Of a DNA stretch of 64,000 bases, positions 8,955 through 18,623 are shown piece by piece. The stretch lies in the NCBI GenBank assembly GCA_964394145.1, contig CAYMVL010000044.1, forward strand, positions 6,397 to 70,396, in the 5' to 3' direction. Below the pieces are notes generated by a model. It had not been told where the DNA came from, ran no database searches, and saw only the letters and a list, made by a program, of their open reading frames with translations. The position numbers were made by a program, and so were the translations under genes. The stretch comes from JAFGBN01 sp964394145 (GTDB lineage Bacteria; Chloroflexota; Dehalococcoidia; GIF9; AB-539-J10). The stretch's first letter is position 1. Every line of letters begins with the position of its first letter.

Positions 8955-10184
8955 TTGGCTAAGAAGCAGAAGAAAGTCAAGCCCAAGGAAGTCGTCAGCA
9001 AGCGCCAAATCTCCCGATGGCAGCGCCAGGAGAAGATTCGAAAAATTATAATAATAGTTGCTGCTGTTTTCTTAGCCGGCATTCTGGGCTATGTGGGCTA
9101 CAGATATTATGACGCCGAAGTCAGGCCTCTTCGTGAAGTCATGATAGAGGTGAATGACACCAAGTTTACTACGGGTTACTATGTGAAGCTCCTCGATGTC
9201 TATACCGAAGGTCAGGACCCATCCATGGTTTCCTATATGGCTGCTCTCGCCAGCAACCAGGTTATACAGGATGAATTGATCAGGCAAGGTGCTAATAGCC
9301 TGGGAATGAGCGTTGAGGCTAAGGAGATAGATGAAAGCATGGCAGAAAATGATTTACCTGACGATAAGGTATATCGTGATGCAATAACTGCCATCTTGCT
9401 AAGGGAAAAGCTTCTTAACGACTATTTCGGCGCTCAGCTACCTGATACAATGCAGCAAGCGCATGTTCAGGTCATGCTTTTAGAGCGCAAGGAGATTGCT
9501 GATGACGTAAAGGCCAGAATGGAGATAGGCCAGGAATTCAGTGTCCTGGTTGAAGATTTCTCCTGTGACCCTCAAGTTGGTGGTGATTTAGGCTGGTTAC
9601 CACGAGAATTAATCCCGAATACCTTGATAGCAGATGCTGCTTTTAGCCTCGCGCCGGGCGAGATAGGGGAGCCCATATATGATGAGTCAACGAGCAAGAG
9701 TGTAGGTTACTGGATTATACAGGTTAGCGACTCAGACGAGGAACAAGGCATACAGGCCAAAGCTATATTGCTGAGTAGCAAGGAAGAAGCTACCGAAGTT
9801 AAAGGCAAACTAGATGCGGGCGGTGATTTTGCCGAGCTGGCTAAGGAATACTCCCAGCACGAGAGTAAGGATGAGGGCGGCGAGCTGGGCTGGATAAAAG
9901 AGGGAGATATAAGTGACGCTTTTGATGAAGTTGCCTTTGGCCTTGCAGAGAACGGGTTGAGTGAGCCAGTCAGGGATACGTCAGTTCAGACCAAAGGAGG
10001 CTACTGGGTGGTGAGAAATCTGGACAGAGGCGAGCATGAACTCAGTGAAGATGTAAGGGAGACATTGAAGAATCAGCTCTTCAGCGATTGGCTTGATGAA
10101 AAACAAGAAAACAGCACTATTAGCGTTGATGAGGCAAAGCAGTCCTGGGCTGTAGAGAGGGTTACGGAGGGTATGGAAACGTGA
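8955..10184 (+). CDS. Membrane-anchored peptidyl-prolyl isomerase with two parvulin domains (PrsA/SurA-like)
   Basis: A basic N-terminus and one membrane helix (about residues 28-48) anchor a long extracytoplasmic part. A SurA-N-like helical region is followed by two PpiC/parvulin repeats, each with the characteristic FSVLVEDFSCDPQ...GGDLGW and FAELAKEYSQHESKDEGGELGW stretches (about residues 165-260 and 265-360). Such proteins help secreted proteins fold outside the membrane. The start is TTG at 8955. It is the first gene of an operon: its stop overlaps the start of homoserine dehydrogenase (TGATG). The functional link to amino acid genes is not obvious. Confidence 0.88.
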   Translation: MAKKQKKVKPKEVVSKRQISRWQRQEKIRKIIIIVAAVFLAGILGYVGYRYYDAEVRPLREVMIEVNDTKFTTGYYVKLLDVYTEGQDPSMVSYMAALASNQVIQDELIRQGANSLGMSVEAKEIDESMAENDLPDDKVYRDAITAILLREKLLNDYFGAQLPDTMQQAHVQVMLLERKEIADDVKARMEIGQEFSVLVEDFSCDPQVGGDLGWLPRELIPNTLIADAAFSLAPGEIGEPIYDESTSKSVGYWIIQVSDSDEEQGIQAKAILLSSKEEATEVKGKLDAGGDFAELAKEYSQHESKDEGGELGWIKEGDISDAFDEVAFGLAENGLSEPVRDTSVQTKGGYWVVRNLDRGEHELSEDVRETLKNQLFSDWLDEKQENSTISVDEAKQSWAVERVTEGMET

Positions 10185-11497
10185 TGACTGAAAAAGGTAT
10201 CGGTATTGGTTTACTGGGCCTTGGCGTTATAGGTAGTGGCGTCGCTAAGGTACTGCTTGGCAAAGCAGATAGCCTGGCCGGACAACTGGGTGTCCCGCTG
10301 CTTCTGAGGAAGGTACTGGTGCGAGACGCAGGCAAACACCGCACTGTAGAGCTCAAAGCTCCGCAATTGACAACTCAAGCTGAGGAGGTCATAGCTGCTC
10401 CTGAAGTAGACATAGTGATTGAGCTTATTGGAGGTGAGGATCCGGCTACGGAATACATAAGACAGGCTATTCTACATGGTAAGCATGTGGTCACCGCCAA
10501 CAAGGAGGTGATGGCAAAGCACGGATATGAGTTGCTGTCTTTGGCCCACGAACACGGAGTGGAGCTCCGTTACGAGGCCAGCGTGGGCAGCGGCATACCG
10601 CTTATCTCACCGTTTCAGCAAGACCTGGCGGCTAATGACATTTCAGCTATCCATGCCATACTTAACGGCACTACCAACTATATTCTGACCAGGATGTCAC
10701 GAGAGGGGTTGAGTTTTTCCATGGCCTTAAAGGATGCTCAGGGATTAGGATACGCTGAAGCCAATCCGGCTAATGATATCGAGGGGACAGACGCTGCTTA
10801 TAAACTGGCTATTCTGGCAAGCCTGGCTTTTCACACTGTGGTGAACCCTCAGGATATACATTGCGAAGGCATTTCGGCTCTTCAACCACAGGATTTCCGA
10901 TATGCCAGGGAATTGGGCTACGCTATAAAGCTTCTGGCTATTGCCAAGCGGGAGAATGCGGATATTGAAATGCGCGTCCACCCTGCTTTTGTACCCCAGG
11001 ACTCGCAGCTGGCTAAAGTGGAAGGTGTTTATAATGCGATTCAGGTGGAGGGCGACTTAGCCGGGAATTTGATATTTTATGGGCAGGGTGCGGGTGCTCT
11101 AAGAGCCTCCAGCGCTGTAGTGGCTGATGTGTTGACTGTAGCCAGAAAAATCTGCCATGGGGCGATTAGTGTTCATGCCGTACAGATGAACCAGAAATTA
11201 GCTGTCAAGCCTATGTCCAGCATAAGGACACGTTATTACTTCAGGCTCACGGTAGCTGACCGTCCGGGCGTCCTGGGACAGATCTCGGAAATCTTAGGCC
11301 GTAATTCCATCAGCATTTCTTCGGTAATTCAGAAAGAGAGTGACCTGAAGTCCAAGACTGCGGTGCTTGTTATTATGACTCATCCGGCTGAAGAAAAGTC
11401 GGTGCAAAAAGCTCTGAAGGAAGTAGGTCAGCTGAAGGTAATACATAAGGTTGGCAACTTTATTAGGGTTGAAGATGAAGCAAGGCGTTCTGAATAG
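10184..11497 (+). CDS. hom: Homoserine dehydrogenase
   Basis: It reduces aspartate semialdehyde to homoserine with NAD(P)H, the branch step to threonine and methionine. The N-terminal Rossmann motif GLLGLGVIGSGVA is followed by VVTANKEVMAKHG, the catalytic region with LNGTTNYILTRM and GLGYAEANPANDIEGTDAAYK, and a C-terminal ACT domain (LTVADRPGVLGQISEILG, about residues 350-420) that usually mediates threonine feedback. GTG at 10181 is an alternative start; GGAGG lies at 10166-10170. It overlaps threonine synthase by 23 bases, so the two are translationally coupled. Confidence 0.96.
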   Translation: MTEKGIGIGLLGLGVIGSGVAKVLLGKADSLAGQLGVPLLLRKVLVRDAGKHRTVELKAPQLTTQAEEVIAAPEVDIVIELIGGEDPATEYIRQAILHGKHVVTANKEVMAKHGYELLSLAHEHGVELRYEASVGSGIPLISPFQQDLAANDISAIHAILNGTTNYILTRMSREGLSFSMALKDAQGLGYAEANPANDIEGTDAAYKLAILASLAFHTVVNPQDIHCEGISALQPQDFRYARELGYAIKLLAIAKRENADIEMRVHPAFVPQDSQLAKVEGVYNAIQVEGDLAGNLIFYGQGAGALRASSAVVADVLTVARKICHGAISVHAVQMNQKLAVKPMSSIRTRYYFRLTVADRPGVLGQISEILGRNSISISSVIQKESDLKSKTAVLVIMTHPAEEKSVQKALKEVGQLKVIHKVGNFIRVEDEARRSE

Positions 11498-12533
11498 ATA
11501 TCGTGATTTTTTGCCGGTTACCGCCGATACACCTATGATCACGCTCGGCGAGGGCGACACACCGTTGGTCAGGTCACGAGCTCTGGAAAAAGAACTCGGC
11601 TGTGGTGAGCTCTATTTCAAGCTCGAGGGTTGTAACCCTACCGGCTCATTTAAAGATAGGGGTATGGTGGTAGCGGTGGCTAAAGCTGTTGAGAGTGGCA
11701 GCTCCAGCATTATCTGTGCCTCCACCGGTAATACCAGCGCTTCTGCTGCTGCTTTCGGAGCCAGGTTTGGACTCAAGGTCAGCGTAATTATTCCCAGAGG
11801 CAAAATAGCTATGGGAAAGCTCGCACAGGCGATAGTCTACGATGCCCGCATTGTGGGCATAAGAGGCAATTTTGATGAAGCGCTTCAAATAGTCCGTGCC
11901 CTGACCCAAAAGTACCCCATCACACTGGTGAACTCGATAAACCCCAACCGCATTGAAGGCCAGAAGACATCGGCTTTTGAAATTGTGGATGACTTGGGCG
12001 ATGCTCCTCATTATCTATTTATACCTGTGGGCAATGCTGGCAACATCACCGCCTACTGGAAAGGATTTGTTGAGTATTATCGAATTGGCAAATCGACTTG
12101 TCTCCCGAAGATGATGGGCTTTCAGGCTGCCGGGGCGGCTCCTATAGTGCGCGGGAAGATTGTAGAACGACCGAAGACTATTGCTACAGCGATTAGAATT
12201 GGCAACCCTGCCAGCTGGCAAAAAGCAGTGGCTGCCCGGGATGAATCGGGAGGCATCATCGACTGCGTGACTGATGATGAAATCATGAGTGCCTACAAAT
12301 TGGTTGCAGAAAAAGAAGGTATTTTTGGCGAGCCCGCTTCGGCGGCTTCACTGGCTGGACTGATTAAGCTGGCACAAAAGGAGCACTTTTCTGACAAGAG
12401 AGTTGTTTGTGTCATTACCGGGACGGGACTGAAAGACCCGGGACTGCCGGCTAAGTATGCCCAGGCTCCAATAGAGCTTCCTGCTGATCTGGCTACCATT
12501 GAGAAAGCTCTGGATTGGGGGCAGCCCCTTTGA
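11475..12533 (+). CDS. thrC: Threonine synthase
   Basis: A PLP enzyme that converts O-phosphohomoserine to threonine. The PLP lysine is K60 in NPTGSFKDRG, and the phosphate-binding STGNTSASAAAFGARFG follows. At 352 residues it belongs to the short (class II-like) threonine synthases. I choose ATG at 11475, because AGGG precedes it and the N-terminus MKQGVLNRYRDFLPV fits the family; an upstream frame start at 11451 lies deeper in hom. Together with hom it completes two of the threonine-specific steps; homoserine kinase is not in the window. Confidence 0.95.
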   Translation: MKQGVLNRYRDFLPVTADTPMITLGEGDTPLVRSRALEKELGCGELYFKLEGCNPTGSFKDRGMVVAVAKAVESGSSSIICASTGNTSASAAAFGARFGLKVSVIIPRGKIAMGKLAQAIVYDARIVGIRGNFDEALQIVRALTQKYPITLVNSINPNRIEGQKTSAFEIVDDLGDAPHYLFIPVGNAGNITAYWKGFVEYYRIGKSTCLPKMMGFQAAGAAPIVRGKIVERPKTIATAIRIGNPASWQKAVAARDESGGIIDCVTDDEIMSAYKLVAEKEGIFGEPASAASLAGLIKLAQKEHFSDKRVVCVITGTGLKDPGLPAKYAQAPIELPADLATIEKALDWGQPL

Positions 12534-12569
12534 TCATATTGATACTGAGCTACATATAAGGGAATTGAG

Positions 12570-13136
12570 ATGATAAATCAAGATGAAATCAAGTTGGCAA
12601 TGACTTCTATAATCGGGGCCATTGGTGATGACCCGCTCAGGGATGGCATAAAGGATACTCCGCGGCGGGTGGCTGAAATGTATGTTGAGCTTTTCTCCGG
12701 TCTGGATGCTGACCCTAAAGCTGAGTTGACAGTGGACTTCGAGGTCGGATATCAGGAGATGGTAGTTCTCAAAGACATACCCTTCTATTCGATGTGTGAG
12801 CACCACCTGCTTCCTTTCTATGGTTTGGCTCATATTGGATATATACCCGGTGCGGACGGCAGAGTTGTCGGGATAAGCAAGCTGGCCAGGGTGGTGGAGA
12901 TATTCGCCAGGAGGCCACAAATTCAGGAAAGAATGACTCAGCAAATTGCTGATACCATCTTCGAAGCTCTCCAGCCTGACGGCGTAGCTGTGGTTGTTCA
13001 AGCAGAGCACCTGTGTATGGTCATGCGCGGAATCAAGAAACCGGGGGCCAATGTGGTCACTTCGGCAATGAGAGGAAGTTTCCGTAGTAAAGCGATGACA
13101 CGCTCTGAATTCCTGGCTCTAATCCATGGGAGATAG
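12570..13136 (+). CDS. folE: GTP cyclohydrolase I
   Basis: It opens GTP to 7,8-dihydroneopterin triphosphate, the first step toward folate (or queuosine-type pterin products). The zinc ligands are seen in CEHHLLPF (C76, H79) and AEHLCM (C149); the GTP-binding ISKLARVV and RPQIQERMTQQIA motifs are present. The length of 188 is normal. A GGGAATTGAG site precedes ATG at 12570. It lies 36 bases after thrC in the same direction, probably as the operon's last gene, and meets the efflux permease gene tail to tail with one base between. Confidence 0.97.
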   Translation: MINQDEIKLAMTSIIGAIGDDPLRDGIKDTPRRVAEMYVELFSGLDADPKAELTVDFEVGYQEMVVLKDIPFYSMCEHHLLPFYGLAHIGYIPGADGRVVGISKLARVVEIFARRPQIQERMTQQIADTIFEALQPDGVAVVVQAEHLCMVMRGIKKPGANVVTSAMRGSFRSKAMTRSEFLALIHGR

Positions 13137-13137
13137 T

Positions 13138-14385
13138 CTATTCGTGGCGCAGGGACTCGATAGGATCGAGCCGCGCAGCTCGAAATGCCGGGTATATACC
13201 GGAAACAAGCCCGATGAATATCGAGACTCCTACCGCCAGGGCAATTACATCGCCCGGGAGCAAAGCGGGGAGGGGAAAACCCATGTTTGTCGCTACGTTA
13301 GAGGCAATCTTCACCAGAAGCCAGCTTAGAGCTACTCCTACAGCGCCGCCGGCGAAACTCAGAGTTGCAGCTTCAGTTAGGAACTGAGTCAGGATGTCTC
13401 GGCGTTTGGCTCCTATAGCCTTGCGCAGCCCAATTTCCTTGGTGCGCTCAGTTACCGAAACCAGCATGATGTTCATTATGCCAATGCCTCCGACAAGCAA
13501 GGATATGCCGGCTATGGCAGCGAGGACAAGTTGCACTATTCCCAGTATCTGGTTAGCTATTTGCGATACGGAACTCATGCTAACAACAGAGAAGTCATTC
13601 TCCTCTCCCTCTCTGATATGATGTCGCTGTCTCAGGATGCTCGTAATCTCCTGCTCAGCAGAATCTATCGCGTTTTCGCTGCTGGCCCTCACGCTGATAA
13701 CCTGAACGCTATGCCCCAGGCTGGTAATTTCCTGAGCTGCCAAAGAGGACTGGAGCGTCGATAACGGAATGTATACTGATAAGTCCTCAAATCCAAATGT
13801 ACTCCCTTTGCTTTCAAGTACTCCAATGATAGTGAATTTACGCCCATTTACACGTATGCTCTGACCTGTAGGGTCGAACTGCTCCCCGAACAGACTTTCG
13901 GCCACTTTGCTTCCCAGTGCGACTACTCTCGATTTTGCCTTGTAATCTCGCTCGGTGATGAAGCTGCCCTGAGCCATATTAAGGTTGTTGACCCACATGT
14001 ACTCTGGCGTTATTCCGGCAACTGTAACTCCGGCATTCTCTCTTCCTGCTGCAATCTGAGCAGTAATCTGTGCCACCGGCGCCACTGCCGCGATGGAAGC
14101 CGCATTAGAGGCAATGGCCTCAGCGTCTTCCATGGTCAGTGTTTGCCCTCTACCCATCGTTCCTCCTATCCCACCACTGTTCGAGGAGCCAGGCATGACA
14201 TATATTAGATTAGACCCCAGAGAGGCAAAAGCCTCCTGTGTCACGGACTCCTGTGCTTTTCCCAGGGACACTACGGAAATAACCGCGGCTACGCCGATAA
14301 GGATGCCCAGCATGGTCAGAATCGACCTTAGCTTGTTACCGGCTATGGCACGGAGAGCGGTGGTAAAGCAATCCCATGGTCTCAT
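13138..14385 (-). CDS. MacB-like ABC transporter permease (FtsX family)
   Basis: A membrane subunit of a tripartite export system. It has the MacB layout: N-terminal helix (LTMLGILIGVAAVISVVSLG, about residues 23-42), a large extracytoplasmic MacB-PCD domain, and three C-terminal helices with the FtsX signature ERTKEIGLRKAIGAKRRDIL. At 415 residues it is the permease half only; the ATPase is a separate gene overlapping it by four bases (14382-14385). Substrate unknown; such modules export lipoproteins, peptides or drugs. Confidence 0.92.
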   Translation of the reverse strand: MRPWDCFTTALRAIAGNKLRSILTMLGILIGVAAVISVVSLGKAQESVTQEAFASLGSNLIYVMPGSSNSGGIGGTMGRGQTLTMEDAEAIASNAASIAAVAPVAQITAQIAAGRENAGVTVAGITPEYMWVNNLNMAQGSFITERDYKAKSRVVALGSKVAESLFGEQFDPTGQSIRVNGRKFTIIGVLESKGSTFGFEDLSVYIPLSTLQSSLAAQEITSLGHSVQVISVRASSENAIDSAEQEITSILRQRHHIREGEENDFSVVSMSSVSQIANQILGIVQLVLAAIAGISLLVGGIGIMNIMLVSVTERTKEIGLRKAIGAKRRDILTQFLTEAATLSFAGGAVGVALSWLLVKIASNVATNMGFPLPALLPGDVIALAVGVSIFIGLVSGIYPAFRAARLDPIESLRHE

Positions 14386-15041
14386 TCTTCTATCTGGCCA
14401 TCCCTCATTCTGATGGTGCGCTGGGTATAGGCGGCAATATCAGGCTCATGCGTAACCAGTACGATGGTTATTCCCTGCTGGTTCAACTGCTGGAACAGAA
14501 ACATAACGTCCTTGCTGGTCTGGGTATCGAGATTACCTGTAGGTTCATCAGCCAGAATGAGCGATGGAGTGTTTATTAATGCCCTGGCAATGGCTACTCT
14601 CTGCTGCTCGCCTCCGGCCAGCTCGCTTGGCCTGTGAGTGGCCCGATGGGCCAGGCCTACTGATGCTAGGGCCCGTAAAGCTCGCTGCCGTCGATTATGA
14701 GCACCACTGTAAACAAGCGGCAATTCCACATTAGCCAGAGCCGTGTTTCTGGCTAACAGGTTGAAACTCTGGAAGACAAAGCCTATCTTCTTATTCCTTA
14801 TCTCGGCTAATTGATTGTCGCTCAGTTTGCTCACCTCGATTCCGTCGAGGCGATATTGGCCTGAGCTGGGTTTGTCAAGGCACCCGATAATGTTCATCAG
14901 GGTGGATTTACCTGAGCCCGACGGTCCTGTAATTGAGACCATCTCTCCTGTCTCTATACGACAGCTCACAGCCCGCAGGGCAGTAACCTCTGTCTGGCCT
15001 GCTCTATATATCTTGCTTATGTTACTCAGCTCAATCATCAA
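14382..15041 (-). CDS. ABC transporter ATP-binding protein (MacB/LolD type)
   Basis: Cytoplasmic ATPase for the adjacent permease. Walker A GPSGSGKST is at residues 39-47, the signature LAGGEQQRVAIARAL and Walker B LILADEPTGNLDT follow, with the H-loop VLVTHEPDIA. At 219 residues it is a stand-alone nucleotide-binding domain. It starts immediately after the adaptor gene stop and overlaps the permease start, so the three are one operon ordered adaptor, ATPase, permease. Confidence 0.95.
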   Translation of the reverse strand: MMIELSNISKIYRAGQTEVTALRAVSCRIETGEMVSITGPSGSGKSTLMNIIGCLDKPSSGQYRLDGIEVSKLSDNQLAEIRNKKIGFVFQSFNLLARNTALANVELPLVYSGAHNRRQRALRALASVGLAHRATHRPSELAGGEQQRVAIARALINTPSLILADEPTGNLDTQTSKDVMFLFQQLNQQGITIVLVTHEPDIAAYTQRTIRMRDGQIEE

Positions 15042-16271
15042 TCACATTTCGAATATCGAAGAGGGGAATTGTGTTAAGGTGGGCAATATTACCCTGTCCC
15101 CCTCTTCTAATCCGCTAAGAACCTCAGTGCTTATCCCGTCGGATAGACCAAGTATGATGCTTCTTTGCTCAACCTGGTCACCCCTGACAACCTCTGCAGT
15201 TGGATTATCCAGGCTGCCCTGAATAGCCCGGTTCGGCAGCAGTAATACATCGTCATGGTGCTCAACGACTATTTCCGCAGTGGCACTCATACCATCTCTG
15301 AGTTTTTTATCCCGTTTCTTCAATGTTATTGTGCTTTGATAGGATACCACTCCTGCCTGGACCGTGCCTGCTGGAGAGATATATGTTAGTGTCCCTTCTA
15401 CTTCCTTGTCGGGCATGGCGTCCAGCGTGATCTGCGCCTCCTGGCCCAGTTCCACCATGGAGATATCTATCTCATCGATGGTTCCGTCCATTTCTATCTT
15501 GCTAATGTCGATTAAGCTGATCGCTGGACTGGCGTACGTCGCAGCTGAGACTTGTTCTCCCTCAATTATCGATACGGCAGCTACGACGCCATCTAGAGAA
15601 GCGGTAATCACGGTTTTGGTCAACTCCAGCTCAGCACTGGCCAGGTCTAATTCGGCTGCATCCAGAGCCGTCTTGGCCTGCTCTACCTTTAGCTCCAGCA
15701 GTTTGATTGAAAGAGGTAGTGCCCATGGCCTGGATTGCGATTTCTCCTGCGCTTTGACCAGGTTCGCCCCGACTGAATCCAGCAGTGCTTGTGCCTCTTC
15801 AGTCTCCCCTTGTTGCAGAAGCCTCCCCGCTTCTCTCAGGTTATGCTCCGCTTCATCTAGAGCTATCCATACTCCAGGTAGATCAGTAGCATAGGTATTG
15901 GTGTAATGAGGGTATATAGTCTGCATGAGCTGATTCTCGGCCACCGTATAGTCAATCTGAGCTGCTTCACATCTCGCCTTAGCCTTTTCTACGTTCAATT
16001 CCAGAGACTTGGCATCGAGCCTAGCTAATTCCTGTCCTTTCAATACGCTATCTCCCTCACTCACCAGTACCTCTGCCACCGTTCCTGTGGTGCCAAATGA
16101 TAAGTCTGCCCTATGGGGCATTTCCAGGTTGCCGCTGACGGTGACGACTATCTCCAAGTCGCCTCGAGTTACCACGCTGGTTTCTGGCGCCGTGGTTTCA
16201 GGAGCAGCGCAGCCAGTAAATACCATGCTAACCAAGCTGACTATCATTATGAGCGTTAGATATTTCTTCAT
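15042..16271 (-). CDS. HlyD/MacA-family efflux adaptor, lipoprotein
   Basis: Periplasmic-type adaptor linking the MacB-like permease to the outside. A signal peptide ends in a lipobox (VFTGC, Cys at residue 21), so it is lipid-anchored. The barrel-sandwich half VAEVLVSEGDSVLKGQELARLD, a long coiled-coil hairpin (about 100-205) and the second lipoyl half are present, then the beta-barrel domain. ATG at 16271 is chosen, eight bases after AAGGGG; GTG at 16280 is less likely. In a bacterium with a single membrane such adaptors work without an outer membrane channel. Confidence 0.9.
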   Translation of the reverse strand: MKKYLTLIMIVSLVSMVFTGCAAPETTAPETSVVTRGDLEIVVTVSGNLEMPHRADLSFGTTGTVAEVLVSEGDSVLKGQELARLDAKSLELNVEKAKARCEAAQIDYTVAENQLMQTIYPHYTNTYATDLPGVWIALDEAEHNLREAGRLLQQGETEEAQALLDSVGANLVKAQEKSQSRPWALPLSIKLLELKVEQAKTALDAAELDLASAELELTKTVITASLDGVVAAVSIIEGEQVSAATYASPAISLIDISKIEMDGTIDEIDISMVELGQEAQITLDAMPDKEVEGTLTYISPAGTVQAGVVSYQSTITLKKRDKKLRDGMSATAEIVVEHHDDVLLLPNRAIQGSLDNPTAEVVRGDQVEQRSIILGLSDGISTEVLSGLEEGDRVILPTLTQFPSSIFEM

Positions 16272-16385
16272 TTCTATCACCCCTTCTTATTGCTCTTGTA
16301 TTGCTATGAGTTACCTGTTATCTAGCCAATAATGATTTGAGCCGTAAGCCTGGGATGGCGATAAATAACAGTCCGGTTATCAACT

Positions 16386-16664
16386 TCAATAACCTGGCCC
16401 GTTTGAGTCTGAGCTTTCGGCTTCCGTCAGCAACTTAGTAAAATATTTGACCTCGCGGCTTATAGCGTTAACCAGATCTTCTACAGCCTCAACCTTAATC
16501 AGCAGAATCCCGGCTCCTTGGGGCAGATTGAAAGCTAGAAGCTTGGTGCCAACAGCTATCCCCAATTCTCTTCGTGCCTCCACAGGAATCACCAGCTGCC
16601 CGCGGGGGCCAACTACTGCAGAGCCAAAGTATTTGTGCACTGTACGCCTATCGTCTTGTTCCAT
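16386..16664 (-). CDS. AbrB/SpoVT-type DNA-binding regulator
   Basis: The swapped-hairpin AbrB fold is recognisable in GSAVVGPRGQLVIPVEARRELGI (shown in part: VGPRGQLVIPVEARRELG) at about residues 15-36. It is 92 residues, with a helical C-terminal tail that could mediate oligomerisation. Stand-alone AbrB proteins are global regulators or orphan antitoxins; no toxin gene is adjacent. It has a good promoter (16701-16730) and a GGGGAGG site before ATG. It sits 105 bases upstream of the efflux operon in the same direction and might regulate it (inference). Confidence 0.88.
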   Translation of the reverse strand: MEQDDRRTVHKYFGSAVVGPRGQLVIPVEARRELGIAVGTKLLAFNLPQGAGILLIKVEAVEDLVNAISREVKYFTKLLTEAESSDSNGPGY

Positions 16665-16700
16665 CTTTTCCTCCCCTGATGAGCTTGGCGTTAATCGGGA

Positions 16701-16730
16701 ATTGTATGAATTCTCTTATTAGTTTGTCAA
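16701..16730 (-). promoter_or_regulatory. Sigma-70 type promoter of the AbrB-like gene
   Basis: On the minus strand TTGACA (16725-16730) and TACAAT (16701-16706) are separated by 18 bases. The predicted start lies about 30 bases upstream of the AbrB-like start codon. Confidence 0.8.
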
Positions 16731-17119
16731 ATAATGAAAATCTGACTATTTGGCTAACTTGAATTGGAGCGCTGCTCCTCCGCCAAAGCTGTAGACATTG
16801 AATCGTTTATCGCGACCATTTTGGCGTCGTACTGTAATGGCTTGGGGATGAACCTGTTTACTAGCCAGCATGCAGGGGGGCTAAAAGTGCATATATAGCA
16901 TCTGCGCGATGCAAAATGCTAATAGGCTCGAGTCGGGCAGTCGGTTAGATAGCTAAATGGGCCGTTTATTATAGTATGCAGCCAGCATAGTGGTTTTTGG
17001 GCTAGGAGAGCTAGCTAGAGCAAATGGAATACTTGCGGCGGAAGCGTGGGCCGTATGACTTCAGGCATGATGTTGGTTGCTTCAATACAGGGACTTGCTC
17101 GGAGTCTACCTGTTTCCTC
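16731..17119. other. Intergenic, no supported gene
   Basis: Nearly 390 bases without a credible gene. A short inverted element (TGCATATATAGCATCTGCGC then GATGCAAAATGCTA, near 16889-16921) could fold, but it has no T-run or known motif. Confidence 0.3.
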
Positions 17120-17965
17120 TTAGCCGTGTTCTGTGATGTGGGCCGTCCTTGTTTCCCACATCTTCAGCGATTCCTTCTCCTCGTCGAGGTAAGCACGCTG
17201 GCGGCTAATAAGCAAATCCCAGTCGATCTCGTGTCCATTGAACTCCGGCCCATCAATACAGGCAAATTTAGTCTCGCCGCTTACTGATACCCGGCAGCAA
17301 CCGCACATACCGGTGCCGTCAACCATTATAGGGTTGAGGCTCACAACGGTCCTGACGCCAAAAGGCTTGGTAGTGAGGGAGCAGAACTTCATCATGACTG
17401 TGGGGCCGATGGCAATCACTCTATCAACTCTGGTCTTTTCTAGAAGCTCTCTTAATGGCTCTGTGACCAGCCCTTTGCGCTTGTATGAGCCATCGTCGGT
17501 AGTTACGATTAGCTCGTCGCTTACGCTACGCAAGCGTTCTTCCCAGAAAACAAGGTCTTTTGTGCGGAACCCCATAATTGAGATGACCTTGTTCCCTTTC
17601 TTTTTCATCGCCCGAGCAATTGGTATTATGGTGGCAATGGCAAATCCTCCGGCGACACACACCACAGTGCCAAACTTTTCGATCTCTGTGGGGCGACCCA
17701 GTGGGCCAACGAAGTTAAGGATTTTATCGCCGGCGTTAAGTAAAGCTAATTTCTTTGTAGAGGTGCCTACTTCTACGAAAACGATGCTTACAGATCCTTC
17801 TTCCGCGTCCCAATCGGCGATGGTCAGTGGAATCCGCTCGCCAGTGTCATCACTTCTGACGATTACAAATTGCCCTGGCTGAGCCTTGTTGGCTACCATT
17901 GGTGCTTCGACTCTAAACAGATGAGTGTCTGGAGTAAAGTCTTCTCTACCTAAAATCCGGTACAT
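17120..17965 (-). CDS. NfnA-like FAD/NAD-binding ferredoxin reductase subunit (sulfide dehydrogenase beta type)
   Basis: Member of the dihydroorotate dehydrogenase electron-transfer/NfnA family. FAD-binding barrel (PGQFVIVRSDDTGERIPLTI), NAD-binding domain (VVCVAGGFAIATIIPIARAM) and a C-terminal [2Fe-2S] site with Cys in GMCGCCRV and KFACIDG. ATG at 17965 gives 281 residues, the usual length, and the family N-terminus MYRILGREDFTP; a longer frame to 18109 has no family similarity. In Nfn or GltA-type complexes it pairs with a GltD-like subunit, but none is present nearby. It follows the moa genes on the same strand, after a gap of about 217 bases. Confidence 0.88.
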   Translation of the reverse strand: MYRILGREDFTPDTHLFRVEAPMVANKAQPGQFVIVRSDDTGERIPLTIADWDAEEGSVSIVFVEVGTSTKKLALLNAGDKILNFVGPLGRPTEIEKFGTVVCVAGGFAIATIIPIARAMKKKGNKVISIMGFRTKDLVFWEERLRSVSDELIVTTDDGSYKRKGLVTEPLRELLEKTRVDRVIAIGPTVMMKFCSLTTKPFGVRTVVSLNPIMVDGTGMCGCCRVSVSGETKFACIDGPEFNGHEIDWDLLISRQRAYLDEEKESLKMWETRTAHITEHG

Positions 17966-18182
17966 ATGACTCTTTCGATGTGAGTCGAATAAACCTTTAC
18001 TGGGAATTGTAGCATCAATCGATATAATTGTGTAATCCTTTACCGGGTGGTCCTCCTCCTTCTCCGGACAAAGTGCCCCGTGTGGAGCTTGTGCCGGCAA
18101 GTCTAACATGACGCCAATGCCGCTCTGCCAGGGCTACAGTTGCAGACACCATCTTGATTTTTTGAAGGGGGCCCTATGTCAA

Positions 18183-18623
18183 CTAAGCTCGAACGTCGAA
18201 ATTATCGCCCGGCTTCACCATCCCTCCCTGAATTACCCGCGCAAATACTCCTTCATGTACAAGAGGGCGGAATTCCGGCTGGTCGTGTTCTTTGCCAATC
18301 TGCGTAATCTCCAAAATGACGTGCTGACCAATGTGTATTCGTGTGCCGGTAGCTAGGCGAGCTAAGTCTACTCCCTCGGTGAGAATGTTTTCAGCAGAGT
18401 CGCCAGGAGCTATTTTAACACCTTCACCGTACACCCGTCTGATGCTCTCCATCGTGAGAAGACTAACCTGTCGAGGACTGCCAGCATGAGCGTCGCCAAT
18501 AAGGCCATAACCTTCCCTGAGAAAGCTGTGACTGACAGGCTCTTTCTTGCTTCCCTTGTCCCGGCTTGAACAAACCGCCACTATCTTACCCGTTGGCAAT
18601 GTAGGTGCCGCTCTTGCCGCCAC
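18183..18623 (-). CDS. MOSC domain protein
   Basis: MOSC domains bind the molybdenum cofactor or deliver its sulfur, often in small stand-alone proteins within moa operons. Family features: an N-terminal VAVCSSRDKGSKKEPV, then GDAHAGSPRQVSLLTMESIR and the late ENILTEGVDLARLATGTRI. The Cys occurs only at the N-terminus. The frame reaches GTG at 18623, overlapping moaC by 38 bases; a shorter start near the KIVAVCSS segment is possible. The overlap indicates coupling with moaC. Confidence 0.9.
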   Translation of the reverse strand: MAARAAPTLPTGKIVAVCSSRDKGSKKEPVSHSFLREGYGLIGDAHAGSPRQVSLLTMESIRRVYGEGVKIAPGDSAENILTEGVDLARLATGTRIHIGQHVILEITQIGKEHDQPEFRPLVHEGVFARVIQGGMVKPGDNFDVRA